From NCBI GenBank assembly GCA_036397975.1, contig DASWHW010000232.1, positions 1 to 22,030 of the forward strand: DNA of 22,030 nucleotides, given 5' to 3'. Positions within the stretch are counted from its first letter, which is position 1, and each line of letters starts with the position of its first letter. The position numbers and the translations under genes were made by a program. Under the pieces are notes generated by a model. It was given only the letters and a program-made list of their open reading frames with translations. It was not told the origin of the DNA and made no database searches. Below are positions 1-7,032 of this stretch, piece by piece. Origin of the DNA: SZUA-287 sp036397975 (GTDB lineage: Bacteria; Bacteroidota; Ignavibacteria; UBA10030; UBA6906).

Positions 1-170
1 CGTGCTTCTTGCTGCGCGGCTTCCGCTTCTTCCAGAGACGTGCGCATCTTTTCTTCGCGTGCCGTCAGCGCACCAATGAGCGGTTTCCACGCGATGATCC
101 TCAATATCACCATCAACCCGATGAAGGTGATGATTGTCCAAAGAATCAATCCAGGATTAATGTCTAACAT
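1..170 (-). CDS. atpF: F0F1 ATP synthase subunit b, partial (C-terminus off the left edge)
   Basis: This is the 5' part (56 complete codons) of the b subunit, the peripheral-stalk protein that links the membrane F0 sector to the F1 head. The translation begins MLDINPGLILWTIITFIGLM, a single membrane span. It continues with WKPL, the usual juxtamembrane motif, and the start of a charged helix (LTAREEKMRTSLEEAEAA) that would form the right-handed coiled coil. The ATG at 170 is preceded by AGGAAGG at good spacing. It lies 42 bases downstream of the c-subunit stop, in the same operon. The rest of the gene, and probably delta/alpha/gamma, lies beyond base 1. The N-terminus and gene order make the identity secure despite truncation by the window edge. 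Confidence 0.93.
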   Translation of the reverse strand, partial: MLDINPGLILWTIITFIGLMVILRIIAWKPLIGALTAREEKMRTSLEEAEAAQQEA

Positions 171-212
171 GGCGTACCTTCCTAAAGATCAAAAACTACC
201 GTCGTCAGTCAT

Positions 213-443
213 TCATCCCTTAGTGGCGAGAATGATGCAGATCGCGAGAGCGAAGAATGTTGCACCTTCAATTAGGGCCGCAGCAATAATCATCGACGTG
301 CGAACCTGGCCGGCAACTTCCGGTTGGCGACCGCTAGCTTCCATTGCCGAAGCGGCGAGTTTGCCAATACCGAGTCCTGCGCCAATAACTGTCAGCGCTG
401 CACCGATGCCGGCTGCTAAATATCCTAAACCGACTGATTCCAT
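213..443 (-). CDS. atpE: F0F1 ATP synthase subunit c (proteolipid ring subunit)
   Basis: This 76-residue hairpin protein forms the rotating c-ring in the inner membrane. Helix 1 (about residues 5-30) carries the GAGLGIG glycine repeat. The polar loop is GRQPE at 38-42. Helix 2 carries the ion-binding carboxylate Glu59 in ALIEGATFF. Compared from memory with Na+-type rings such as Ilyobacter, the positions of the extra Na+ ligands are Ile instead of Gln in helix 1 and Gly/Ala instead of Ser/Thr after the Glu, so I infer proton coupling. The ATG at 443 has a strong AGGAGG site. It sits 64 bases after subunit a and 42 before subunit b, the usual a-c-b order. Confidence 0.97.
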   Translation of the reverse strand: MESVGLGYLAAGIGAALTVIGAGLGIGKLAASAMEASGRQPEVAGQVRTSMIIAAALIEGATFFALAICIILATKG

Positions 444-507
444 GATTTTCCTCCTGATGAAGAGATAGTGAGTGTGTATGAAGTGTCGTTATTCAACGTT
501 GATGCAT

Positions 508-1419
508 TCAATGTCCGTGACCATCTCCATGTTCCTGGGCAGCCTGGATTCCCAAACCCATAAACAACGCCGTAAGCATCACAAAGATGTATGCCTGCAG
601 AAATGCGACAAACATTTCAAGCAAGCCAATTCCTATGACAAAACTTGCCGGGAGCGTTGCGATTACGAAACTCTTGAAGATGAAGATCAGCCCTATGAGG
701 GAAACAATCACAATATGACCGCCCATCATGTTCGCAAAAAGACGGATACAAAGTGCAAAAGGCTTTGTGAAGAGGCCAAGCAGTTCAATGGGCACCATGA
801 TGATCCACAACGACCAGTGCACTCCCCCAGTGAGATGGGTAACGTAATGTTTGACCCCTTGAGCGCGAATCGCAGACGCTTGGATAACGAAGAACGCGAC
901 AATGGCCAAGCCGGCGGTGACGTTCACGTTCCCCGTTGCAGAGGCCCCGTAGGGAATAAGGCCAAATAAGTTCATCACGAGAATGAAGAAAAACGTCGTC
1001 AACAAATAAGGAAGATACCGTAAACCGGCAGTCCCCATGTTCGGCAGAATTATTTCATCCCGAATAAAAACGACGAACACTTCGATGAAATTGCCGAAGC
1101 CCCGGGGGATAACATTCCTTCGATTGGATCGTGCGGCAAGCGCAAGAACAACGCAGATGATAAGCGCGGAGAGCAACAAGAATACGACATGTTTCGTGAT
1201 CGAGAAATCGAAGGGAATCCCAAAGATCTCCACTGGATGAAAATGCGGAAGATGGACGTGCCCAACGAAAGGAATCTCAATTTCATTCGAGTCAAAGACG
1301 TGATGAAGCAGTTGAGCAAATTGGTTTTCCTCGCCGCCATGTCCCGAGGCTGCGACAACGGTGTCGGCAGCTGCATGAACCGAATCTGTTGTTGTCGTGG
1401 TAAGTTCTGTTGTGTTCAC
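508..1419 (-). CDS. atpB: F0F1 ATP synthase subunit a
   Basis: Subunit a (303 aa) forms the two proton half-channels beside the c-ring. The essential arginine is Arg226 in FALCIRLFANMMGGH, and the conserved glutamine of the last helix is Gln275 (FLQAYIFVML). The protein is longer than the E. coli form because of a hydrophilic N-terminal region of about 75 residues with His-rich patches (HVHLPHFHP) before the first membrane helix, and it ends in a short His/Gly tail. Extended N-termini are common in Bacteroidota-type subunit a. Translation starts at GTG (1419); no alternative Met occurs for more than 100 residues. It begins 6 bases after the AtpI-like gene, implying translational coupling. Confidence 0.97.
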   Translation of the reverse strand: MNTTELTTTTTDSVHAAADTVVAASGHGGEENQFAQLLHHVFDSNEIEIPFVGHVHLPHFHPVEIFGIPFDFSITKHVVFLLLSALIICVVLALAARSNRRNVIPRGFGNFIEVFVVFIRDEIILPNMGTAGLRYLPYLLTTFFFILVMNLFGLIPYGASATGNVNVTAGLAIVAFFVIQASAIRAQGVKHYVTHLTGGVHWSLWIIMVPIELLGLFTKPFALCIRLFANMMGGHIVIVSLIGLIFIFKSFVIATLPASFVIGIGLLEMFVAFLQAYIFVMLTALFMGLGIQAAQEHGDGHGH

Positions 1420-1425
1420 TCTGTT

Positions 1426-1812
1426 CTAATTCTGGTTCCGAAGATTTGCTTTTTTCTGAATGTAGAGTAGTTCCATAACAAGATAGACTGCATAAAATCC
1501 AATGGTAAAAATCACCAGGGGTGCCGATTCATAATCGAACATTGTAATCAGGATCAGTAAGGCGGCAATCATCAGAGCCATTCGCACACCCATCCCTCCT
1601 AACACCGCTTTCAAAAATGTTGTATAGGATTTTCCTTCGGAGTATTCGAGCGCTATGTACCCTGCGAGGATGTTGAGGGTACTCAGAATGGCCCCGGCAA
1701 TGAAGCAACGAACGTATTCGGAACTGCTGACGGAAAGCGGGTATATTGCGATCCCACAGAGGATTACAAACACGATAAGAACATTGCGGAGAAACGTAAG
1801 ACTGAACTTCAC
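1426..1812 (-). CDS. AtpI-like ATP synthase accessory membrane protein
   Basis: A 128-residue integral membrane protein with four predicted helices at about 11-28, 33-55, 66-89 and 98-118, and a short charged C-terminus. Size, topology and position between AtpZ and subunit a fit the ATP synthase I family, which helps c-ring assembly or Mg2+ supply in other bacteria. I see no unique catalytic motif, so the family call rests mainly on context. It starts with GTG at 1812, and its start overlaps the AtpZ stop by four bases (GTGA), so the two are translationally coupled. It could alternatively be an unnamed lineage-specific F0 accessory protein. Confidence 0.7.
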   Translation of the reverse strand: MKFSLTFLRNVLIVFVILCGIAIYPLSVSSSEYVRCFIAGAILSTLNILAGYIALEYSEGKSYTTFLKAVLGGMGVRMALMIAALLILITMFDYESAPLVIFTIGFYAVYLVMELLYIQKKANLRNQN

Positions 1813-2099
1813 TCTTTGTTTTCGTCTTTTGCGGAACTGTCGGCGATTTTGCTCAACTTAGCCACATCCATAAAAAACTTCACAAACCCTCCACCGATTC
1901 CGATTGCTAAACCCCCGATTGTTCCCCACGGAGAGGAACCGAATTTCCCGTCAATCCAATGTCCGATCAAGAAAAATACAACCGCCCCGATTCCCAGTTG
2001 CATGCCAATTGTTAAATACGGCGCAACCTCCCCAAACACGCCCTGAGGTTTTTCTTTTTTTTCCTTTGTCATAAGCTCCCGGAATCTCGAGGCCGACAT
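1809..2099 (-). CDS. AtpZ/AtpI-family F0F1 assembly protein
   Basis: A 96-residue protein with a charged N-terminus (KEKKEKPQG), a first membrane helix at about 28-46, the loop GHWIDGKFGSSP, a second helix at about 58-75 and a charged tail. The two-helix hairpin with a G-x-x-D-x-x-x-G-x-x-P loop is typical of the AtpZ branch of the AtpI/AtpZ family, found at the head of many atp operons and linked to Mg2+/Ca2+ handling or c-ring assembly. The ATG at 2099 directly abuts the bactofilin stop (TAA at 2100-2102) and its 3' end overlaps the next gene by four bases. No strong ribosome binding site is visible, which fits coupling to bactofilin translation. Confidence 0.82.
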   Translation of the reverse strand: MSASRFRELMTKEKKEKPQGVFGEVAPYLTIGMQLGIGAVVFFLIGHWIDGKFGSSPWGTIGGLAIGIGGGFVKFFMDVAKLSKIADSSAKDENKE

Positions 2100-2471
2100 T
2101 TATTTCCGAATCGTGGAATCCGGACCTGATGCCTGGCCTGTCATCGCACACTTTCCGTCGAACATTGCCCCCTCGTCCACAACCAATCGCATCGCGCGAA
2201 TATCTCCCTTCACTATCGACTTCGCTTCAAGAAATAGCTTTTCGTTTGCTGTGACGGTTCCTTGCACTTTTCCTCCGACCGAAACGTTTCTTGCGGTCAT
2301 ATTCCCTTCGAGCGTTCCGTCGGAACCAATACGTGCATTCCCTTTTGCAATAACATCCCCTGCAAGCTTTCCGTCGATGGTGATGCTCCCCTCAGTACGA
2401 ATCTTTCCCTCAAACACGGCGCCCTCGGCAACAAGGCTCGGAACTCCGGTCTCCTTATTTTTTTCTGACAC
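2100..2471 (-). CDS. Bactofilin (polymer-forming cytoskeletal protein)
   Basis: A 123-residue bactofilin. Such proteins self-assemble into nucleotide-free filaments at the membrane and often recruit peptidoglycan enzymes. The core (about residues 12-105) shows the family's short right-handed beta-helix repeats rich in Gly and Val, for example FEGKIRTEGSITIDGKLAGD and GKVQGTVTANEKL, flanked by short disordered ends. It uses a GTG start at 2471 with AGAGGTG at ideal spacing. It lies 14 bases downstream of an M23 LytM-type peptidase, a pairing well known in other phyla where bactofilin localises the peptidase for cell shaping. It abuts AtpZ on the other side, tying it to the ATP synthase operon. 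Confidence 0.93.
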   Translation of the reverse strand: MSEKNKETGVPSLVAEGAVFEGKIRTEGSITIDGKLAGDVIAKGNARIGSDGTLEGNMTARNVSVGGKVQGTVTANEKLFLEAKSIVKGDIRAMRLVVDEGAMFDGKCAMTGQASGPDSTIRK

Positions 2472-2485
2472 GATTCACCTCTTCT

Positions 2486-3391
2486 TTATTGAACGGCGGT
2501 CGGATTCAGCAGATAATCGTTCGGGTTCTGCGGCACCCCGTCTTTCCATACTTCAAAATGCACGTGCGGGCCGAAGCTCGTTTTCCCCGATGACCCGCTG
2601 AGCGCAATCAATTCTCCACGCTTGACATACTCATGAACCCCCTTCACCAAGGATTGATTATGCTTGTACACCGTGAGATACCCCCCCCCATGAGAGAGGA
2701 TAATCATGTTTCCGTCTTCATAGGTCCAACCAGCAAATACCACGTATCCATCAGTCGCGGCATACACTGGCGTACCTCGCTTCGTGGCATAATCAATTCC
2801 ATAATGTCGTCTCGTCGGGTCAAACCCCTGTGTCACAAAACCTTCCGATGGCGGTAGCAACGGAAAGGCCACTCGTAAACCTCCGCCCTCAGCATATGCA
2901 TCACCAAACGAGTACGCACCAAGGAACAATTCCTCATCACCCTTTCCCGCAACGGGATTCAACCCGAGTGCTTCTTGCGGAGAATCCCTTTGCTCAGGCC
3001 TCTCGTCTGAAAAATAGATTGGCCCCTTCAAGGCCAATGCACTGTCCCCTCCGGTCATCTCACCAAGCGCTTTGCGCAACTGCTGGTTATAGTCCTTGAG
3101 GAGAATAACATCCTGTGTCAAGATCTGTAACTGGTGTTGCGTTTCCGATGCAAGCTGGCCATACTTCTTCTCCAATTCGGGACTGGTAATGGGGATATAC
3201 AAAGCCAGAGGAGTATACATCAACAGAGCGAGGGTAACACCAACGATTGATACAACACTCAAGACGACGAGAATGATGAATTTCCCGACCCCCGTCCGGA
3301 ACCGCCTCGTTTTTCCACCTTCGCCGTCTGGAACAAGGAGAATATCGTACTTGGTGGAATTCTTCCTCCGCCGGCTTTTTTGTGTCGGCAT
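2486..3391 (-). CDS. Membrane-anchored M23 (LytM-type) metallopeptidase
   Basis: A 301-residue putative peptidoglycan endopeptidase. A basic cytoplasmic N-terminus (1-36) is followed by one membrane helix (about 37-60), a probable short coiled coil (about 72-112), a linker, and a C-terminal LytM domain (about 180-297). Zinc-site residues are visible: His196 and Asp200 in HYGID, and His276/His278 in HVHFEV; His244 in YKHN is the other conserved active-site histidine. The full metal set suggests an active enzyme rather than an EnvC/NlpD-type degenerate activator. It lies directly upstream of bactofilin, so it may be the filament's client in cell-wall remodelling. The ATG at 3391 has only a weak upstream ribosome site. 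Confidence 0.92.
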   Translation of the reverse strand: MPTQKSRRRKNSTKYDILLVPDGEGGKTRRFRTGVGKFIILVVLSVVSIVGVTLALLMYTPLALYIPITSPELEKKYGQLASETQHQLQILTQDVILLKDYNQQLRKALGEMTGGDSALALKGPIYFSDERPEQRDSPQEALGLNPVAGKGDEELFLGAYSFGDAYAEGGGLRVAFPLLPPSEGFVTQGFDPTRRHYGIDYATKRGTPVYAATDGYVVFAGWTYEDGNMIILSHGGGYLTVYKHNQSLVKGVHEYVKRGELIALSGSSGKTSFGPHVHFEVWKDGVPQNPNDYLLNPTAVQ

Positions 3392-3470
3392 TTAAAGAGC
3401 TCGCAAAATTGGAGACCAAATATAGAGAAATCGAGTTGAAATGTCAACGAGCTTTTCTTCTAACGCGTTC

Positions 3471-4625
3471 TTACTCAATCGTTTGTGGTGATCGAGAGAG
3501 AAATTCCTGCCACCTATTCTCAACATATGTCCTGAAATTATTTTTGAATTCTTCTTTGTCAAACTTCAAAGAGAAGTTTCGAAGTTGATCGGGATTGAAC
3601 TCCATTCTTTTGAAACGCTCAATGGCCGCAAGCAATGATTCTGGTGATTGCTCATCAAAAAGAATCCCGGTGCGAATTTCATTCGTATCGATCACTGTTT
3701 CCAAAGCCCCTCCTTTTGAAAAGGCGATAACCGGTTTTCCACATGCCATTGCTTCGACCGGAACAATGCCGAAGTCCTCTTCGCCGGGAAAAATCAGCGC
3801 TTTACATTGCCGGTAATAATTAACCAGGTCATTGTCGGGACGAAATCCAGCAAACTCGATATTCTGCCCAGCCTTGGATTTCAACCGCCCCAGTTCTGGT
3901 CCGTCGCCAACAATCACAAGTTTTTCTTGCAGACGGTTGAACACCTCGATTGCGAGATCCACTCTCTTGTACGGGACCAATGCACTCACAATAAGATAGT
4001 ATTCGCCTGGGGTATGGGACAGTGAGAATCTTTTTGTCTCAACAGGGGGATATACGATATCGGAAGTGCGCCCATACGTTTGGTGAATCCGTTGCTGAAC
4101 GTTCCTGGAAATCGCAATGAAGTGTTGTGGATTCTGAGAAGTCCGTACATCCCATTTTCTGAGATAGGGACGAACCAATCGCATCCCCATCCTCGTGAGA
4201 GGGCCCGCTCTCTCCTTGCTAAAGTACTGGTCGTACAGTCCCCAGATATAACGCATAGGTGTATAACAATAGCAGAGGTGAAGGGCTGATGGTCTGACAT
4301 GCACTCCTTTCGCAACGCAGTGATTCGACGAAATCACCAGATCAAATGATGACAGATCAAACGATTCTATCGCATGGGGAAAGAGGGGAAGGTAATTCCT
4401 GTAGTGTGAATTTCTGAGCGGGAGATGTTGCACGAACGATGTCCGGATATTCATTCGTTCAATCGTTTCAGAAACCGAACCTTTATTGTGGAGAAGGGCA
4501 AACACTGTTGCATCCGGGTAAAGCTCGCACATCGCTTCCACACATTTTTCTCCACCACGCATTGCAGTAAACCACTCGTGTACAATTGCGATGCGCCGTG
4601 GTTGGGAGGGAACCATGATATTCAT
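3471..4625 (-). CDS. Glycosyltransferase family 4 protein
   Basis: A 384-residue GT-B fold retaining glycosyltransferase. The N-terminal domain starts IAIVHEWFTAMRGGEKC, with the Gly-rich acceptor-side loop. The C-terminal domain holds LIVSALVPYKR (about 211-221), VIVGDGPELGRL (about 237-248) and the EX7E nucleotide-sugar motif, Glu283 to Glu291 in EDFGIVPVEAMACGKPVIA. Members of this type add mannose or other sugars to surface polysaccharides; the donor and acceptor cannot be read from sequence. The annotated ATG (4625) has AAGG only about two bases upstream, whereas the in-frame ATG at 4616 has it at normal spacing, so the true protein may be 381 aa. It lies 79 bases upstream of the M23 gene, same strand. 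Confidence 0.92.
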   Translation of the reverse strand: MNIMVPSQPRRIAIVHEWFTAMRGGEKCVEAMCELYPDATVFALLHNKGSVSETIERMNIRTSFVQHLPLRNSHYRNYLPLFPHAIESFDLSSFDLVISSNHCVAKGVHVRPSALHLCYCYTPMRYIWGLYDQYFSKERAGPLTRMGMRLVRPYLRKWDVRTSQNPQHFIAISRNVQQRIHQTYGRTSDIVYPPVETKRFSLSHTPGEYYLIVSALVPYKRVDLAIEVFNRLQEKLVIVGDGPELGRLKSKAGQNIEFAGFRPDNDLVNYYRQCKALIFPGEEDFGIVPVEAMACGKPVIAFSKGGALETVIDTNEIRTGILFDEQSPESLLAAIERFKRMEFNPDQLRNFSLKFDKEEFKNNFRTYVENRWQEFLSRSPQTIE

Positions 4626-4689
4626 TGCCTTGTATGACGGTGAAGATGGAACGAAAAAAGATACCTAAATCCATCAACTTTCCAAATCA

Positions 4690-4718
4690 TTGCTTCCATC
4701 GCTCTTCATCGCTATATT
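4690..4718 (+). promoter_or_regulatory. Candidate sigma70-type promoter for the alpha/beta hydrolase gene
   Basis: TTGCTT (4690-4695), a 17-base spacer, then TATATT (4713-4718). The predicted start near 4725 gives a leader of about 34 bases to the TTG codon at 4759. The -10 is good and the -35 keeps only TTG. It lies in the 133-base gap between divergent genes. Confidence 0.35.
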
Positions 4719-4758
4719 CGACCGTTCATAATACCTCACCGCAAACGGTAAAATCTCA

Positions 4759-5670
4759 TTGAGCATTTTTCTTGGCATTGTAATCATCGTTGTGTCGTTT
4801 ATGATTTTTGCATCCGTGGTCGTTTTGATCATCGGCCCGGGGATGCTTCTTCAGCCCTATCGAAGGACGATGGAGTACTATCAGAAAAGGACGAAACTGC
4901 TTCACCCATCCGATGCCGGACTCCCATGCGAAGAACTTTCTCTGAAATCAGCTGAAGGAATTGATCTCAGTTGTTGGTTGATCAAGGCTCCCAAAGCGGC
5001 AAAAGGGACGGTGTTGTTTCTTCACGGAGTGAGCGAAAACAAGATCGTGGGAATACCGATTGCGCGACTGCTACACTCCGCGGGGTACAATGTTCTTCTT
5101 TACGATTCGCGTCGCCACGGCGATAGCGAGGGGAAATACTGTACCTACGGATTCTACGAAAAACATGATGTTCGCACAATCATAAATTACCTTCACCATA
5201 GGCCGGATGTACAGCTGGGCAAGGTGGGTCTGTTTGGCAGTTCAATGGGGGCAGCAGTTGCCATTCAGGTGGCTGGTATCGACACCAGAATTGCGGCCAT
5301 CATTGCCGAGAGCGGTTTTGCCACATTGAGAACCGTTTTTGATGACTACCAACGCCGGATTGTGAAACTCCCCTGGCACTACCTCAGAAATATCGTCATC
5401 CGGCGATCGGAGCAAATCGCCCACTTCAAAGCGAGTGCCGTTTCTCCGCTGGCATCAATCAAGAATGTTCACATTCCCATCTTCATGATGCACGGAACCG
5501 CGGATGATCTGATTGACCACACTTATTCGCAGATGCTCTTCGAAAATACGGACGAACCGAAGGAACTCTGGCTCATCCCCAAGGCGCGGCACGATAACAT
5601 GGCAGAAATCGGTGGGGAAGAATACAAGTCTCGAATCATAAATTTTTTTGGGCGAACTCTTGCTTCGTGA
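4759..5670 (+). CDS. Membrane-anchored alpha/beta hydrolase
   Basis: A 303-residue serine hydrolase of the BEM46/YqkD-like type. An N-terminal hydrophobic helix (about 2-30) anchors it, followed by a cap-less alpha/beta core: FLHG oxyanion strand (87-90), YDSRRHGDS (115-123), nucleophile elbow GSSMG with Ser162, acid Asp249 in HGTADDLID, and His278 in KARHDN. Substrate is unknown; relatives are esterases or acyl-hydrolases of unassigned role. The frame opens at a TTG codon (4759) after an in-frame stop at 4729; the only other N-terminal Mets in frame are at residue 15 (ATG 4801) and residue 29, both within the hydrophobic helix. No ribosome site is clear for either the TTG or the 4801 ATG. 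It converges on the glutathione peroxidase gene with a 7-base gap. Confidence 0.88.
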   Translation: MSIFLGIVIIVVSFMIFASVVVLIIGPGMLLQPYRRTMEYYQKRTKLLHPSDAGLPCEELSLKSAEGIDLSCWLIKAPKAAKGTVLFLHGVSENKIVGIPIARLLHSAGYNVLLYDSRRHGDSEGKYCTYGFYEKHDVRTIINYLHHRPDVQLGKVGLFGSSMGAAVAIQVAGIDTRIAAIIAESGFATLRTVFDDYQRRIVKLPWHYLRNIVIRRSEQIAHFKASAVSPLASIKNVHIPIFMMHGTADDLIDHTYSQMLFENTDEPKELWLIPKARHDNMAEIGGEEYKSRIINFFGRTLAS

Positions 5671-5677
5671 TTTTTAG

Positions 5678-6232
5678 TCAGGGGGCTAAAGCTTTCTTGA
5701 TGTCTCTCACCAATTGCTCTGAGAGTGGCTCGACTTTCTTGTCGTAACGACCTAAAATCTCCCCGTTCTTGCCAATCAGGAACTTTTCGAAATTCCAGCC
5801 AATGTCTCCCACTATCTCTCCGTTAGTTTTGGCAGAGGTCAAGTATTGGTAAAGAGGGTGTTTATCCGCTCCTTTTACCGAGATCTTTTCGAACATGTCA
5901 AAAGTTACCCCATACTCAGTTTGACAGAATTGCTGTATATCTTTGTTTGATCCCGGTTCCTGCCCTCCAAAATTGTTCGCTGGAAAGCCCAACACTACCA
6001 GCCCCTTTTCCTCGTAATCTCGGAAAAGCTTCTGCAACCCTTCGTATTGCGGAGTATATCCGCATTTCGAAGCCACATTCACGACTAGGAGCACTTTTCC
6101 TTTGTATCGTGAAAGGGGTACTTCTTTTCCATCGATAGATTTCATTGTGAAATCGTAGATGCTTCTTGGATGATCTTCCATTTTTATCCTCGGAGGATTT
6201 GTCGCAAGTAGTAGTAAACAAAGGGTTAACAT
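5678..6232 (-). CDS. Glutathione peroxidase family thiol peroxidase (Cys type)
   Basis: A 184-residue enzyme that reduces hydroperoxides, probably using thioredoxin. The peroxidatic residue is Cys57 (NVASKCGYTPQYEGL), not selenocysteine. The catalytic partners Gln91 (NNFGGQEPGS) and Trp146-Asn147 (GWNFEKFLIG) are present, and Cys103 in QFCQTEYGVTF is in the position of the resolving cysteine of thioredoxin-dependent members. Two starts are plausible. ATG 6232, with AAGGA upstream, adds a hydrophobic N-terminus (MLTLCLLLLA) that might act as a membrane or export signal. The inner ATG at residue 18 also has a GAGG site and would give a cytosolic enzyme of standard length. Confidence 0.95.
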   Translation of the reverse strand: MLTLCLLLLATNPPRIKMEDHPRSIYDFTMKSIDGKEVPLSRYKGKVLLVVNVASKCGYTPQYEGLQKLFRDYEEKGLVVLGFPANNFGGQEPGSNKDIQQFCQTEYGVTFDMFEKISVKGADKHPLYQYLTSAKTNGEIVGDIGWNFEKFLIGKNGEILGRYDKKVEPLSEQLVRDIKKALAP

Positions 6233-6343
6233 TGGTTGTCCTTTTCGAAAGAGATAACTTTGTTCTCTGGCATAACTTAGGAAGAAGATTCCATGGAAGC
6301 CAGCGGATTTTTTCTTGTGGAATTATTTTTGTTTCAAGGAGCC

Positions 6344-6371
6344 TTGACTTTTGTTTTTTGTTTTGTACTTT
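6344..6371 (+). promoter_or_regulatory. Candidate promoter upstream of the DksA/TraR-type gene
   Basis: TTGACT (6344-6349), a 16-base T-rich spacer, then TACTTT (6366-6371). The -35 is near consensus; the -10 resembles the Bacteroidota TAnnTTTG element more than TATAAT. It lies about 60 bases upstream of the ATG at 6435. The same TACTTTA hexamer appears upstream of the GroES-like gene. Confidence 0.35.
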
Positions 6372-6434
6372 ACAGTGAGAAATTCAATCCCTTCCCGGGT
6401 TTCAAGAAGAGTAGGTTTTTTGCACGGAGGGCAC

Positions 6435-6788
6435 ATGAAGAGAAGCAATCGTGCAACAAGAAAGATGATCCTGCTGAAAATTTACAACCATCTTCAGGAT
6501 CACTACGGAATCAACGTAGAGCGGGATGAATTCATCAATGATCGTCTCCACACTCACCAGCTCGACGCAATTCTTGCCTTCAAGAGCGATCTTGTCCTCG
6601 ATAGTCTCCGTGGCGCAATCGATCGGATAGAAGAAAAGACGTTTGGTCTATGTGTTTTGTGCAAAGGCGAGATCGCTCAGGATGCAATTGAAGAGAATCC
6701 GGTGAGACGATTTTGCGAACGTTGTGAACATCGCTATTCCGGATCACACCACCACGTTGAGGAAGCTCACCACAGTCCGACTCTGTGA
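6435..6788 (+). CDS. DksA/TraR-type C4 zinc-finger protein
   Basis: A 117-residue protein starting at ATG 6435, chosen because GGAGG at 6426-6430 is ideally placed; the open frame extends 28 codons further upstream without support. An N-terminal helical region is followed by the zinc finger CVLC-X17-CERC (Cys73, Cys76, Cys94, Cys97), the TraR/DksA signature, and a short His-rich tail (SGSHHHVEEAHH). DksA proteins bind the RNA polymerase secondary channel and adjust transcription with ppGpp. The acidic DxxDxA tip motif of true DksA is not visible here, so a role as a polymerase regulator is uncertain. The His-rich end could bind additional metal. It stands alone as a transcription unit. Confidence 0.82.
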   Translation: MKRSNRATRKMILLKIYNHLQDHYGINVERDEFINDRLHTHQLDAILAFKSDLVLDSLRGAIDRIEEKTFGLCVLCKGEIAQDAIEENPVRRFCERCEHRYSGSHHHVEEAHHSPTL

Positions 6789-6978
6789 CACTCTTCGGAC
6801 GGGTCGTGAAACAGCAAATCGGCAACCTCCGCTGAGGAAGTAGCATCCTTCTGTCTCTGTTTCCCATCACCTGTCCCATCTCCCTTATTACTGTTTCAAA
6901 ATGTGGCCAGTGATGATTATTCTGTACGCTCCGGATTCTCAAATGAGGATAAATGAAGCTGATTGTCCCCTCCTTGTT

Positions 6979-6994
6979 TGGCATGACGCTTGGA
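6979..6994 (+). promoter_or_regulatory. Weak sigma54-like (-24/-12) element upstream of the Trp-rich secreted protein
   Basis: TGGCATGACGCTTGGA resembles TGGCACG-N4-TTGCW, with GG at -24 in place, but the -12 dinucleotide is GG rather than GC. It would start transcription near 7005, about 28 bases before the ATG. The mismatch at the key -12 position makes this tentative. Confidence 0.15.
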
Positions 6995-7032
6995 CTATGA
7001 AATAGCGAATCACATTGCCAAGAGGTGCAAAC

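Noticed and set aside
213..443. Sodium-dependent c-ring
   Set aside because: The extra Na+ ligand positions around Glu59 and in helix 1 carry Ile, Gly and Ala instead of Gln, Ser and Thr.
472..969. Plus-strand open frame of 165 codons over the ATP synthase a-subunit gene
   Set aside because: It is antisense to atpB, has no recognisable product, and its composition is what a reversed membrane-protein gene gives.
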